From positions 124,001-188,000 of the forward strand of contig ML769398.1 in NCBI GenBank assembly GCA_009733575.1: DNA of 64,000 nucleotides, read 5' to 3'. Below the pieces are notes generated by a model. The model was not told the DNA's origin. It searched no databases and worked only from the letters and a program-made list of their open reading frames with translations. Positions 1 to 12,825 of this stretch are shown here, one piece after another; the first letter of the stretch is position 1; every line of letters begins with the position of its first letter. The position numbers were made by a program, and so were the translations under genes. The stretch comes from Gymnopus androsaceus JB14 (taxonomy: Eukaryota; Basidiomycota; Agaricomycetes; Agaricales; Omphalotaceae).

Positions 1-1192
1 CAGTGTCTACTAATGCAGCCAGAGCCTGTGTAATTGTCTGGTCTTATCGCCTCGTTGTACCTTTACTTACGAACATTTATTCTCAGGTATCTGTTCTAAC
101 TCGGTTGCACTCGCGAGGTGGGGACAATGCGTTTCCGAATACCATTGTACGTGGACCCAATCTCTCCTTAATATTGTATTGCTCACGTCCTGATAGACAA
201 GTCTTTCCAACTGTTGTGTGGTCCTACTCCTAAACCTGTGGTCCGCTAAACAGTTGGGAATAGTAACAGATCCAATACGGGACATGGGGAATATTCACAA
301 GTGTCTCGAGATGCTAAAGTATTATGAACCAAGGTGCGTCCGACGCAACTCGTAGGTATGGTTCCATCTTACAGTTTGCTTTGCAGATGGCAGACTGCCG
401 GACGAATGTGCGACATTATTTCAGAGCTTATTTCCGCAAGCCATACCGCTATCCCCACAATCCCCACAGAAATAGCTACATCGAGATCGTCGAAACGACG
501 CCACCGGGAAGACGGCGACGACGGCAGAAGCCCATCTCCTGCTCCCACCAACAGCTCCAAGTTGAATACAAGCTCCAATCCCATGGCAGGTCCCAGTTCC
601 CTCGCTCCTCCTTCCTCTGAATTCACGGAATTCTCATTGGACACACCCACGTCACATTCCTCAATGCCTTCAGCGTCCGATTTCGACTTTAATCTGTTTG
701 GGCTTGGGCTGCCTCTACACACAGAGGATCTCGGGAGATTGCCTGTTCATTTTATGGCTGATGCGGACGTGGGTGCGAGTGACTTCCATACTCATACCGA
801 GGGCTCGGAATTATACAATCCCGAAGAATACTCCTGCCTCAATCTCGATCCAACAGGCCCGTATATCCAGGAGCCCGCTCCCTATATTGATTATAGTATG
901 TCCGATTCACTTTTGTAACCTGCTCGTACTGATACAGCAAAGATGGTGGTGATTTTGGAATACCTGATGTAGGAACTCAAATGGGAGCTGAGAATATAAA
1001 TATGCAGGCACAAGCGGCACTGGCGATGTTCCAGGATTCTCCAAGAGGAGATCGGTAAGCGGTTGTGAAGATTTCAAAACAATCGACTAATGCACTGTCG
1101 ATCCTAGATGGGATGATTGGGGCACATATATAGCTAACGTCGATGAGTTCCTGCGCTCTTTAAATCCATCGCCAGCCAGTGAAGACTCATAA
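1..1192 (+). CDS. Fungal Zn2Cys6-type transcription factor, C-terminal part (5' end outside window)
   Basis: The start lies upstream of the window. Exons can be joined as 1-29, 87-146, 197-333, 387-895, 943-1054 and 1108-1192, all with GT-AG introns of about 47-57 nt. The joined protein contains NAARAC, a hydrophobic VVLLLNLW segment, then DMGNIHKCLEMLKYYEPRW followed by AGRMCDII. This order is typical of the end of the fungal-specific transcription factor domain (middle homology region) in basidiomycete Zn2Cys6 regulators. A Ser/Pro-rich tail with a basic KRRHRED patch follows, and the protein ends in WDDWGTYI...VDEFLRSLNPSP. The DNA-binding zinc cluster would be N-terminal and is not visible. 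The target pathway cannot be told from this part. Family assignment is fairly sure; the border of the first two exons is less so. Confidence 0.8.
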
Positions 1193-1261
1193 CCACCAAT
1201 GTGATTGGATTCCGTCTAGTCTAGTAATAATAATCCATAATACTCTCGTCTATATATTGTT

Positions 1262-3186
1262 TTATTTCCCTTCTATCTGCAACCACATACTCCAGTGTCT
1301 CTTTTCCTCCTCTGTCCCTTCCCAAACCCAATTTACCTTCTTAATTTCTGAAAAGCCCTCGCTCGAATCAGGTTCTTCGTAGTCATTTCGAAACGACGTA
1401 TAGGCGAGGAATGGTACGATTTCCCGCTTCTCCTATAGCATGATTGTGAGTATGTGAGAATGAACGTAACAGAGCACTCACCTCTCGAGACTCTACAGTT
1501 TTTCGGAAGATTATACGCGCGATATAAATTATTATGCCAAGCAAGCTCCATAGGATCCAGTGAACAGAAAACATCTTGAAAAGAAAACGATTTTAAGCTG
1601 CAATTCTCCAAGGACCAAAAACAGCAAACCTTATAGGAATGTTCAACTTCTTCAGCTAAATCAACGTAGTATTTTCGTGTCTGCCTATCTCGGTTTGTGT
1701 TATCTTGTACATGGTCAGAGAAGGTAGTAAGTGGCGTTAACGGTTCATCTCACCAATAACACAACTAACGCCTTCTTTCAGCGCTTCTTCTACTGCTGCC
1801 AGACACTTTCGTCTGGAGCCCAACGTATCCTACATATCAACATAGCGTAGGTGTACGGGTGGTTTGAAAAGATACTGAGCTACATACCTGATTGATGCGT
1901 TTATACCCTACCGGAGTAAAATACCTCTGACATATAGCGGATTTGCCAAGACCCGGATATCCAACGAAAATAACAACCTCCTGCTGTGGAGACTCCGATA
2001 TAAGAGGTGTATCTGATGGAGAGAAGAGGGGCACTGCGAGACTTGTTGATTAATCCAGATAAATTTTCATCGGAGCATTCGACCTACAGTCGGGAAGGTC
2101 CGCGACATTGAATCCATTCAACTTGAACTTTGATTGAGTCGGCTGTTTCAAAAAGTATTCCTGATAACATCATCAGCACCACGGCCAGAGATTTAATGCA
2201 TCAGATACCTCTGGAGTGAAGAAAGGTATATCGACATTCAAAGCCCACTTCCTATCCGTGGAAGCAAAGTCTCCGTCTCGACCCGCTGCGTCTCCAACAA
2301 ATAACGAGGCGGATTTGTCTAGTAGTATAGTATGATTCAGTCATACGCACACTTCAAGTATCAATCGACTCACCTATTTCCACTCCGTCCTCTTTGAATA
2401 TTCTCGACAGCTCATTCCACATTCCGGGCATGGGCTGTTAAACATAATGGTCAATGATACCTCATGAAGATCGTTAGGCATGCTCACCTTTCGATACCCA
2501 TCTTTTGCGGTAGCGGCTAATAATCGAAAGGGTAAGGAGGGAAGCTGAGCACGACGGATCAGATATATCTCAAAAGCGAGCCACAAAACATACCGCAGCA
2601 GCTATTCGCCCAATCTTCTCCTTCCAAGTTGTCAAGGAACCTTTAATGTTTTGATTAGAAATAATGACTATAGAATATCTATAGCATTACACCGTAAGCT
2701 GGTTTCCAGATGAAGATAGAACCAAGCCGCGACTGACCCTTGGGAGTTTAGCTCCTTTAACGCATTCGGGATCAACTTGTTGTCTTTCCACCATGCCCAT
2801 TCCGGAGGCTTTACTGATCCTTTGCCGAAGCTGGGCTTAATAAGAGTGCCATCGAGGTCAAATGCAGCGACTTTGGAGGAAGATACAGGAGTGAGATTCG
2901 TGCCATGAAGACAAGTGCCATTATCACCCAGTGGTCTATGCCATTGGAATGTAGTAGATTTGGACTCTTTGGGCTCCTTGCTAAAGAAGGGGTGAACTGC
3001 GAATAATATATAGTGTCGTTCGTGGTCGGAGCTCAAGCGCTCACCTTTCGCGACTTTACGAGTCGATGTTTCTGCTTCTGATGAGCCTTCAGCAACCCGT
3101 TTCTTGGAGCTCAAAGGGCCTATGACCGTGAGCGAGAGTCGGGGAACTAAACGCGATAAATTCTGACCTGCTTGAGCGGAGGACAT
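1262..3186 (-). CDS. PNK1: Bifunctional polynucleotide 3'-phosphatase / 5'-kinase (PNKP)
   Basis: Repairs broken DNA ends in the nucleus by removing 3'-phosphates and phosphorylating 5'-hydroxyls. The protein starts MSSAQAG at 3186. An N-terminal HAD phosphatase domain shows the nucleophile motif AAFDLDGTLI, the strand-2 motif IISNQ, PMPGMWNEL and VGDAAGR..DF.STDRKWALN. A C-terminal kinase domain shows the Walker A loop VGYPGLGKS, DNTNRDRQTR and the terminal LELAWHNNLYR. It ends WLQIEGK. No FHA domain is present, as in fission yeast Pnk1 and unlike the human enzyme. About ten short introns are present. The start codon lies only 39 bp from the start of the divergent Nudix gene. The assignment rests on both catalytic modules in the correct order and is firm; individual exon borders are less so. 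Confidence 0.93.
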
Positions 3187-3225
3187 GAAGTAACCGAACA
3201 AAAGAAGAAGCGCCGAGACACGATC
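3187..3225. promoter_or_regulatory. 39-bp divergent spacer between PNK and Nudix start codons
   Basis: Only 39 bp separate the two divergent start codons, so the promoters and 5' leaders of the two genes must overlap each other's transcribed region. No TATA-like box is seen inside the spacer itself. That core elements are shared is an inference from the spacing. Confidence 0.5.
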
Positions 3226-4331
3226 ATGATTCGCTTTCAAATTCGTCCCAAAGCGTTCTCTTATTCTCAGCTCTTCCTCAGCTCGAAACGCACCTTCAGA
3301 ACAATGGCCCAGCAGCCAAAAATCGTATCTGTAACCGATCTTCCAACTCACGAAGCGAAATGGATCACTTTGAAGAAGATTGAATACACTGATGCAGAGG
3401 GGAAATCGCGCCTTTGGGAAGTTTCACAACGCAAAACTCGCAAGTCTTCTGGAATCGATGGTGCGCGGTAACGAACCCAACGCGTTCTTAAATCGTTTGA
3501 TCAATGATAATATCTAGCTGTCGCCATTCTCGCTATCCTAAAATCCAAAACAAACGCTTTCCCTCCCTCAACTGGTGGTCGTAGAACAATATCGTCCTCC
3601 GATCGACAAGTTCATCGTTGGTAAGGATTTCTGCTCAGTGTAGTGGTACTTCGCCTCATTGTCCCCCTCAGAACTTCCAGCAGGTCTCATCGATGAAGGC
3701 GAAACGCCTGAGCAAGCTGCTATTCGGGAGCTGGAGGAAGAAACAGTTCAGTACTTGATTTGCCTTATCCAGAATTCGCATCTCAATGACGATTGCTCTC
3801 ATCAAGGGATACAAAGCTGATTCAGTTATAGAGTCTTCACCGCTTCTAGTATCTGACCCCGGAATGACCAACGCAAATATGAAGGCAAACCCTCTCCTGC
3901 TCTTTCCTCCATAATTAGGCTTATAATTTTCTAAATCTAGCTTATTGTTCTCAATGTCACCTTGGAGGACAAATTGGAGGCCCCAGATCAAAAGCTCGAA
4001 GCAGGCGAGTTCATCGTACGAAGAGTCATAGAGCTGAAAAAACTTCTCACTGAACTGGAAGGTGCGCAATTTTCAACAGATCTGAGTCATTACCATCCTA
4101 ATTCCTACTCCTCTATAGTTTATGATAGCAAGGTAAGAGAGGTCTCATTCATGACACTTTTAGGATAACCTGAGCATTATCCAGGGATTCGTTCTCGACG
4201 CCCGTCTAGCACCATTTGGCAGCCGGTTACGCAATGGCACTCAACGGTGTATGATATTAGTGTTAGATTGTATTCTTTTAGCAATGTACTTTACGCGGGA
4301 AACCCCAAGAACCAAGATATGTTATAGCTAA
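3226..4331 (+). CDS. YSA1: Nudix hydrolase, ADP-ribose pyrophosphatase type (YSA1/NUDT5-like)
   Basis: Expected to cleave ADP-ribose and related ADP-sugars to AMP and a sugar phosphate. The Nudix box reads GLIDEGETPEQAAIRELEEET, the usual G-x5-E-x7-RELEEE pattern. VEQYRPPIDKFIVELPAG precedes it and a terminal VLDARLAPF follows, both usual for this subfamily. The reading frame opens at 3226 with a basic, Ser/Arg-rich leader (MIRFQIRPKAFSYSQ...) that looks like a mitochondrial targeting peptide; an in-frame second Met at 3304 (MAQQPKIV) would give a cytosolic form. One intron (3885-3940) is GC-AG. Between DAVAILAILK and VVVEQYRPP (about 3570-3585) the frame slips by one base with no possible intron, so either an error or a real frameshift is present. 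The stop is 15 bp from the stop of the convergent ABC gene. Confidence 0.88.
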
Positions 4332-4346
4332 TAAATCATAACCCTC

Positions 4347-7300
4347 TCAACTTGAGCCAGCCACCTGTTCTGCTTTTCTCGCTGAGGCTTCCAATTCAGC
4401 AAACGTCCCACTTTTGAGACACATATTCCTGAATATCCCGTCCTCTTTTTGGATCAAGTTCAGCGGCGTATCAAACTCGGCGATCTTTCCTGTAAATTTT
4501 TTAGCTGCTATTAGACTTTACTCTTATGAATGACCAACCTTTGTCGAGAACCAGCAATCGATTATAGTCAATTACTGTCTTCAGTCGGTGAGCCACTTGA
4601 ACGAAGGTTAGAAGGTTAGAAAGCGAATTTTGTGGAGGATTCGGACTGACCTGTCAGCAATAAAGAACCACTGAACTCTTCACGAATAGTTGCCTGGATC
4701 TTGGCGTCAGTGGCGAAATCGATAGAACTCGTTGCTTCGTCGAGCACAACGATTGAGCTCCTTCGCAAGAGCGCTCGGGCCATCGAGATCAGTTGTCGTT
4801 GTCCTTGTGAAAAGTTGGTCCCCCCGGCAGACACTTGGGTGTCTAAAGACACAGTAGTCTTGCCATCCGTATTCGTAACAGTCGACCCAACAGAGCTGAC
4901 TGTATCATCCCTTTCAACACCGATGATAGACGGTGGACGAGAGGACGTCGGGGTAGCAGCAGCAGATGGTGCCTGGGACGTGCGACGAGAGGGACTTTGA
5001 GTAGTCATTTGCACACGTTGCAAAACATCGAGACATTCGGCATCAGTGTGTTCACCTGGAACGTCTGTTTAGTTCATGTTTGCCAGCAATGGAATATACC
5101 CTACCGAAAGGATCCAAGTTATCTCGAAGAGTCCCAGAGAAAAGGGCAGCATCTTGAGGAATAAATGTCTTGAAAAAAAAGGTCAACCCGGGAACAAAGA
5201 AAGGCAAAATGCAACGCAACGCACAAGACGTTCGCGAAGATCATGAACCCCAATGGTTGATATATCCACTCCGTCAATTAAAATCTTGCCACTGGATGGG
5301 TCCACCTGCATCGATATCAGTAATGCACATTTGATGCTCGTCAAAGTAGGGAACCTACGAAACGCAATATTGACATGGCGAGAGTGGACTTTCCAGACCC
5401 TGCCAAACTTTTAGAACGGTATAGCAAAGGAATAGAAATCGCATACCGGTTCGACCAAGAAGACCAATTCTCTCTCCAGCTTTCAAGGAGAAAGATACAT
5501 CTTGAATAACAGCCGGAAGGTCTGGAGCGTACTTGATAGACAGATTCTCCACCGATAAAAGGGTTTCGTTTTGAGTGCTGGACGGCCAATAAGCTGGCGG
5601 TCGATTCGATTCAATGATAGGAAGCGGCTCTTGCGGCAGATCAAGATACTCGACAATTCGTTCCACCGAGCTTAAATAACCAGTGAGCCACGGGTGGTAA
5701 ATGTTGCAAAGAATCCACTTACTTGAGGTCCAATTCCAGCGTTGTCCAGAAACGACATGCCCTGGAGAAAATCAATCAGATTTCGCCAGATGTTAGCATC
5801 CATTGAGCGAGACTCACCAGTAGACAGACATTGTGAATGACAGGGCACTTGTAATACAGATACCTTTGGAGCTTAGGGTTAAATTGTGAAACTCAGCACT
5901 ATAGAGTAATACAAATACCTGCCAAACCCGCACTAGCATCAGGGCGAGAGATAGCAAAGAAGCAAGTGATCAAGACAGCCTAAAATTAATAGATGAATAC
6001 AGGTCAGATGATCGCAGATACTCGGTCAAAGTACATACAAAACTCCCTAAAATATAGAGTAAGCAAGTATCGTCGTATCAGCAGCATTAATGAACGTACC
6101 CAGTACATCGAAGGAAAGTAAGAGCCATCGATTTGTCATCCAGAAAGCATACCACATTCTCGTTGTAAGATCAATCTTGGTGTGGATGTTATCCAAGAAA
6201 CGTTTCTCAGCAGAGAATGCTCGGACAGTAACAATGCCTTCCAAAAGCTCTGAAAAATCCGAGAAAATGGGAGACCTGGAGTTCGATTCCATTCGGCGAA
6301 GATCACGGCCGGTGTTAAGATAGCCTATGGAAAGCTCACGGTAGACGAAGCCAAGTACAATTGCTGGGATCAAAAAGAACGGGAAAACCACACTGCCAAA
6401 AAAGCTAAGTTTCCTCTGACGCGGAGAGAAGAACATGCCTACGCAATAACAATGACAGATGCGAAAAAGTTGGCCAAGGAAGAGTTGACGTTCTGAAGGG
6501 ATCCTGCCAAGGAAGAGTCAATGGTTTCAATATCCTACAAATTCGGTGAGCCTCTACTTGGAGCAGTAATGGTGGGACACTAAACCTTTCCAAATCGATT
6601 CAACATTCTACCTTGTGGAGTAGTGTCATGAAAGCGAAAAGTGGCTCTGACAACCGTCACCAGCAATTGCCTTGAAAGAAGTGCATAAGATTGGCATCAT
6701 ATAGTCTGATTTTTCAATATAGGACTCACTTGAACAGGATCCTAGAGGCCCTCAAAGCACCAGTGTATTGTACACCTGCGGCCGTTACACTCACAATCGC
6801 ATTGACAGCCCCTATCAAGGCATAGACTGCAACATAGAACATTGGACGTTCATATGCACTTGGCCAGTCAAATATTGACCGCACGGAGAATGTAGGTGTG
6901 TATGCAGGCAGTGTCTGATGCACGAACCCATCCAAGGAGAGACCATGTTCCGAGGCAACGGAAAGCCGTAGCGGCGCGGAACTCATCACTCCGATAGACG
7001 ATTCGGAGGAGTTACCATAAGCCTCTCCCCATACCTATGCATTGCTCAGAAATTGATTCTCAGAATAAACATGCAGGCAGAGTATACCTTGATCCAGTAC
7101 TTTTCCCCAACTCCCAGCAACCTGATTCAAGACCACAAAGATAGCAAGAAGACTCCAAACCCAGTAGGAGCTGATGAACAGAATTAGTGGGCAGAACAAT
7201 GAGAAGCAAGTGACATACGATGCCTCCAAATATTTCTTGTAAATCCTCCATTTTACACCACCGTGTTCTCGTTTTTCGTCTTCTACGAGCTTACGGGGCT

Positions 7301-10300
7301 TCTTGGCCTGGTCGGTTGGATCCTTCACGGTTTCATCAGCAGCAGCGGGACTCTCCTCTGCAGCGACAGCCTTTTCCTCTTTGTGAGCTTCGGCTTCAGC
7401 TTCGTGGGTTATATCATCAAGGACACCTTGTGCACGAAGATCGGCCACTGTCCCTTGAGTGTCAATACGCCCATCAAGCATCCTCACGAGGTAATGAGCT
7501 CCAGGAAGTACTAGGTCGACGTGATGTGTGACCAGAATGACTGTCCGGGAGGCCAAGAGAGGTCCGCGCAGTAGCTTCTCATACAAGAAGCGGGAAGTAT
7601 GGCTGTCCTGCGAAGAACGTCAAATAATTATGGAGAAGATAAGAAAGTGCTGACTTACCACAGCGCTCAGAGGATCGTCCAATAAGACATATTTGGTTCT
7701 TGCATATACCGCTCGGGCCAGAGCGACCCTAAGAACGGTGAGTTTGGGAAATGTTTGACATGTGTGCACGTACCTCGCTTTTTGACCTCCGCTAAGGCTA
7801 ACACCGCGAGCTCCAATCTCGGTATTGTCTCCATCTTCCAGGATGTCCAAGTCGGGTCTGAGGGCACATGCTTCAATGACATCCTGATACCTTTGCTCGT
7901 CGTAGGGATACCCAAAGAGAATGTTGTCTCGGATCGATTGATGTCTCAACCAAGAACTTTGGGCGGCGTAAGAAATAGCTTGCATGTTTCCGTTCGCGTC
8001 GACGGTGGAAATATCTTTGCGCATAAGGATCCGTCCAGAAACGAGAGTCATTTCACCCAAGGACTGCCATCTAGGAGCATACAAATGTCAGAAATGTTGA
8101 ACTAACCAGCGGATTGTAGACTAACAGAGGAGTGCCGATTTCCCACTAGCTGTTGGGCCAGTTACAACTGTTAGCTTGTCTTCAGGAATTTGACAGAAAT
8201 TTGTTCCAGTCTAAATTGATGGTCTGTCTCGGTTTCGGCTGCATCCTCTGATACTTCAGAGCGTACTGTCGTGCTCGACGCGTCGGAAGTTTCAGCAGCA
8301 TGGCTGCTATCCTCTGCGTTTGCCCCATTCTTCCCTCCATCAGATTGTTTCGCTGTTTCACTCTCGTTCCACTTCAACGTGGCGTCATCCAGTCCAAAGG
8401 CTTCCTCTTCGTCAGTATTCCTGGATTGTTGGAAGGTAGACTTCAGTGATGATACTTGTTCTGTCACTTCCTCTTCATCGAGGTAGACCGCAATACGATC
8501 GAGTGCGACTTTGGTTTGAGCAACTTGGAGGACAAAGTTCGGCAGAACGTTGAGCGGAGTTCTTTTAAAGTAGTAAGCATCAAGGTAGAGAAGGAGCCTC
8601 GTCGACACACCTGATCATACCAAACAAGGCGATTGCCTAGAGGAAGAAGGTACATCAGTACAAATGAATAAATGAGACGAGGAAACCCACCGTGAATGCC
8701 ACGCTGACTGTGAGCTCATTTCCTAGCAGGACATAGGTAAAGAACGAGATGATAGAGACTAGTATTGGGATGCTCTGCCAGAGAATGTAAAACATGATGG
8801 AGTTGATGCGGCCTGAATAAATAAGAGGTCAAGACAGATATTCATAGAGCCGAGAAACGTATTTTCCTTTGAGCATCCACGATATTTCCTTCTCTCGTTC
8901 CGCCATAGCACGATCAATCCACTTGTACTCCCAAGCAAAGAACTTGATGAACTTGATCTGCGAACTGTCAGCTGTGTGCACGGTGGACCAACTGAGTGAA
9001 TTACCGCTCCAATCAACTCGCTCACCACCCCCATCCGTTTGTCCCTCACTTCGCGGTACCCTTTGTAAATCTCCATGCCGCGTTTTGTGAGGTACGTGTT
9101 CAATGGCCAACCTGCTAGAAGAACAACCAACCCCGCCAACGCAGAGACTTCCGAGTAGTCGATAGAGATACAGCACGCCAATGATTATTTCAACAGGTGC
9201 TGAGGAAATCATGTTAAACCTGCAAGCTTGACACTTAATGGTGGAAACATACCGTTATACAGGAAGTAAATCGCTGTGATCGTCATTGAGACGCGATTCG
9301 CATCACCAGCCATGAGATTGACGATTTTGCCTATATCGGCACCCGCCTGTTCTTTATCCTTATCCTGTGTATCATCCTTCTTTGATTTATCGTCTGATTT
9401 TTTCTTCTTCCCTTCATCCTTCTCCTCTTCAGCTTTCTTCGCGATGCCACTCAAGTCTCTCCTCTTCAAGGCCTTGTCATAGATTACTGCCATCAGCTCG
9501 CTCCTGGTACGTGTAGCGGCACGACGACCGAACCAGAGATGGTTAACATCACACTGTGACTTGAGGAGTGATCCTAGGAACATGAGTACAGCGTAAACAT
9601 AGGCTTGAGGTCGTTCTTCATCCTCTATGGCGGAGAGAATGTGACTGCGAGTAGTATTTTCAGAGGACAATCGAGATAAATGAGCAAGAATGACACCCAC
9701 TTGAGGAAGAAGGGTTCAAAAACTCGAACATTACACTCAGAGTTGAAAGCAAAAATTCCAAACTGTAGAGCTGTTAGCTCGTGTTGTTTGCAAGAAATAG
9801 AAGAACAAACATCAAGTCAAGTGAGTTTGCCCAGAAAATTCTCTTCAGCAGAGTAGCGGTCTGAATGCTCATGAATTTTGCAAAGATAGGACGTGATTGG
9901 ATGGTAGGACTGAGGCTCCAAACGTCCTCCTCATTGAGAGTGGTGGATTTACCCTTTTGGACGAGAGGGTATACCCAGATGAATGTCATCCAGGAGCCAA
10001 GAGATGTATAGTCTTCGGGAGAGATAGTTTTTCCCTAAATAGCAATCAGATTGAGATGTAAAGATGCGAAGCAGGACCTACTATCTCCTTCTTATTCACT
10101 TTTCCGCTAGGAACATGCATAGGCATGTAAAGAACGACGGCAAGTAGTAGGATTACCAATGCAAGATTGACGGCGTGTAGGACAACGATATGAGAAGAAG
10201 GCAGCGGTATTCCGAATGCATCTCTGGCAAAAAACATGCCACCAAGCTGGAAAGCTTCTGAACAGAGCTCTAAAACGTAGATGCTAAAAAGATCATAGGG

Positions 10301-10735
10301 CACAGTTGCACTAGGGCAGATAATTGGCACTGCGACCGTGTAACTCCACACAAACACGTTAAGAAACGGATTATGAGCTGGCTGTGAGAGAATGGCATGG
10401 TATGCTCCGATAGCAATCCACAAAATCATTTCGACCAGGCCTATGAACGCGAAAACAAGAGTCCGCCAGAGAGGGACATGTACCTCAACCGGGACATCTG
10501 CTTTTTCGTCGCCATCGAGCGCTTCAGCTTCCGGGATTGTGATAAACGTTTTGAAAGGTTTTTTGACCGCTGCGGCTGCTCGTAGAAACCATTGAGGCAG
10601 AAGGACGTGAGTCGGAGCAGCGTAGAGATAGAAGAAGAAGACTAGGATGGCGAGTATGAATGTGCTCCAAGTTTCGCGAATACAAATGTCGGCAAAGTCG
10701 GTAGGGCTTGCACCTGAGCATAATTTCGACCTCAT
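4347..10735 (-). CDS. ABC transporter of the ABCC / MRP subfamily
   Basis: A full-size membrane pump of roughly 1,500 residues, expected to export conjugates or drugs across the vacuolar or plasma membrane. It begins [18 protein letters not shown] at 10735 with an N-terminal bundle of hydrophobic segments (TMD0-like). Transmembrane domain 1 follows, then NBD1 with Walker A GPTASGKS, signature LSGGQ and Walker [12 protein letters not shown]. An acidic, Ala-rich linker leads to transmembrane domain 2 and NBD2, with Walker A GRTGSGKS, signature FSQGQ, Walker [13 protein letters not shown] and the H-loop AHR. It ends EQVAGSS. Dozens of short introns are present. Just before NBD1 Walker A (about 8185-8195) the frame breaks by one base between QISVKF and PEDKLTVV. 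A low-complexity loop rich in S/T/A ([19 protein letters not shown]) sits within NBD2 between the Q-loop and the signature. The substrate is not predictable. Confidence 0.93.
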
Positions 10736-11343
10736 GGCGTTCAGCCAAGAACAGGATGGATGTTCAAGTTCAAGTTGGATGTACACTTCCGGGCCGATGA
10801 CTCAGCGATCTCGGGGTACATATACAAGAAGCACTAGGATAACTGCTACCACATGCCAGCCGAGTTCAGGAAGCTGGGCTCCACCCAAGAGGTCACTTTA
10901 AGCTTGCCGATTGCTTTAAAATTATAATACGATTTGGTAGTACCACTTGACATTGGAACATTCTATCTACGGCCTCAAACGCAGCAACTGTGACCCCTCA
11001 AGCAAACGTATCACCCAGCGTCCCACTGTTGACCATCGTGTCCCGTATCACAGAGCGGCACGACCGCGGCACTGCAGAACATTGCACAACAAAAGTACTG
11101 CATAAATGCGAGGACGAAAAATTGATCGACGGAGACTCGATTCACTGAAGGAGCCCTAAACATGCTGGTTAACGCTTCTATACAATATGAAGTCGATAGA
11201 CAAAGGTGCTTGTCCTGGAGCGAGCATAGGACGCCAGACGCAGGCTGAAGCCGCTCGTTGAAACATCGTGGTAAGAAGCAAAGTAAATTAGCGCCTACCA
11301 TTAACGCGTCTTGACTTGTTCCTCTCACTTGCTGGACAGAAAA
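10736..11343. promoter_or_regulatory. Divergent promoter region between ABC transporter and RPC4
   Basis: About 600 bp separate the two divergent start codons. Upstream in-frame Met codons exist for the ABC gene (up to about 10786) but add no recognisable sequence. A 105-codon open frame on the minus strand (11011-11328) has no recognisable features and is probably chance. No other element was identified. Confidence 0.5.
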
Positions 11344-12825
11344 ATGTCTGAAACCCCTTCGGGTACGCGAATTCCCTTATAAATATTCCAAAAATCCTTT
11401 TAATCGTTCAATCAGGCAGTGAACCCAAGCCCAAAGCAATCTCAAGTTTGGCCAAAAGACCATCAGAAACCACTCGCGGAGGCGCTCAGAAACTCAAGTT
11501 CATTCCTACTCTTCCGTCAAAACGAAATAAAGAGCAAGATTCTTTGGGCTTCCTTTTTTTCATTATGCTAATGCTTGCTGTAGGGTGGTGAAAACTGAAC
11601 CAACGCCTGATGCTGTTCCTGCGAGCGGTCCTTCCAGTGACCGAGGCCGAGGTAGAGGTAGAGGTCGAGGAGAAGGAAGAGGCAGAGGCAGGGGGGTCCC
11701 AAGACCTCCAGTAGAAATGATGGCCAGTGGTCCATTCGCTTTGGGTCCTGCAGCGGCCGGCACTAGTTCTTCTTCTCGTCGTTTCGCTCCAGCAGCTGCT
11801 CCGATCCCAATACCAACAAAAAGCGGACCTTCCTCTCTGGGAATAGGTCTATCTCAAACAGCAGCGCCAAAAATTAAGACAGAGGAACGGAAAACAAAAG
11901 TCGACGAAGATGAGGAAGTCTATTCCGATCCCGACGAGGGCGTGGAGATTATAGATATGGAAAAAGTACATAAGATGGACTGGATGGCTCCAGAGAGCAT
12001 TGGGAAGGAACGATTAGCCAAGAAACCAAAGAAAGAAGATCCTGACGTTGGTGCTGCAGGAGGTACGCGTCGCGTTCTACTACTCAACTCATCTTGTTCT
12101 AATGCTGGATGTAGAAATCAATCTTGCGAATGCTTTGAATCTCAGCGAAAGTGAAGATGAGGAAGAGCTGGAAACGATCATCGATGACTTTGCCAAATTG
12201 AATAATGTACGCGTTATCAAACCCATGTTGAAGACGTTTCTCATTATTCTATCAGGACACGGATATGAATATCGACGACGACGCGCATCGACTCTACTTT
12301 TTCCAATTTCCCAGTCCGTTCCCATCGTTTACCACAAATCCGAGCGCCATAGTACAGAAAGACGCGTCCTCAACGCCAGCAGCTAAAAAGGTCTCCTTTG
12401 CAACAGATGTCAAATCCGAAGTTGAAGTGCAAGCATCGTCTTCGCAAGGTACCTCTACTGCTGCAGAAACTAAAGAAGAAGTCGATGGCATGATTGGACA
12501 TCTCGAAATCTATCGCAGTGGTGCAGTCAAAATGCGGTTGGCAAACGGGATTTTGCTTGATGTATGTCTTGTGTGACTTCACCTCGCCACATATTTAACA
12601 CGATCCTAGGTCAATGCTGGTACTCAAGCTTCGTTTCTTCAACAAGCGGTGCATCTTGACTTGAACGAGAACCGACTCGCCGTGCTCGGGGAGATCACAA
12701 AGCATTTCATAGTCACACCTGATGTTGACGTTTTATTGAATGCGATGGATGCCGCAGAAAGCAGTAATCCTGGTCCGGCGGTGGAAGGCGAAGAAAATAT
12801 GATCAGGATGGATGTGGAAAGTTGA
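11344..12825 (+). CDS. RPC53: DNA-directed RNA polymerase III subunit RPC4 (Rpc53)
   Basis: A subunit of nuclear RNA polymerase III, part of the Rpc53/Rpc37 heterodimer that acts in initiation and termination on tRNA and 5S genes. The protein opens MSETPSGSEPKPKAIS and continues through KFIPTLPSKR, a feature of this family. An RGRGRGR-rich basic segment follows, then acidic patches, then the conserved C-terminal region: HRLYFFQFPSPFPSF, GHLEIYRSGAVKMRLANG and LDVNAGTQASFLQ, ending NMIRMDVES. The conserved FQ(F/L)P motif and the Gly-Lys-rich end block mark RPC4. At least five introns are present; the second (11534-11583, donor GA|GCAAGA) is GC-AG, which restores the frame into VVKTEPTPDA. No frame break is needed. 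The next gene follows on the same strand after about 490 bp. Confidence 0.92.

Noticed and set aside
11011..11328. Minus-strand 105-codon open frame upstream of RPC4
   Set aside because: It has no recognisable motif, lies in the divergent promoter region and shows no exon-like continuation.
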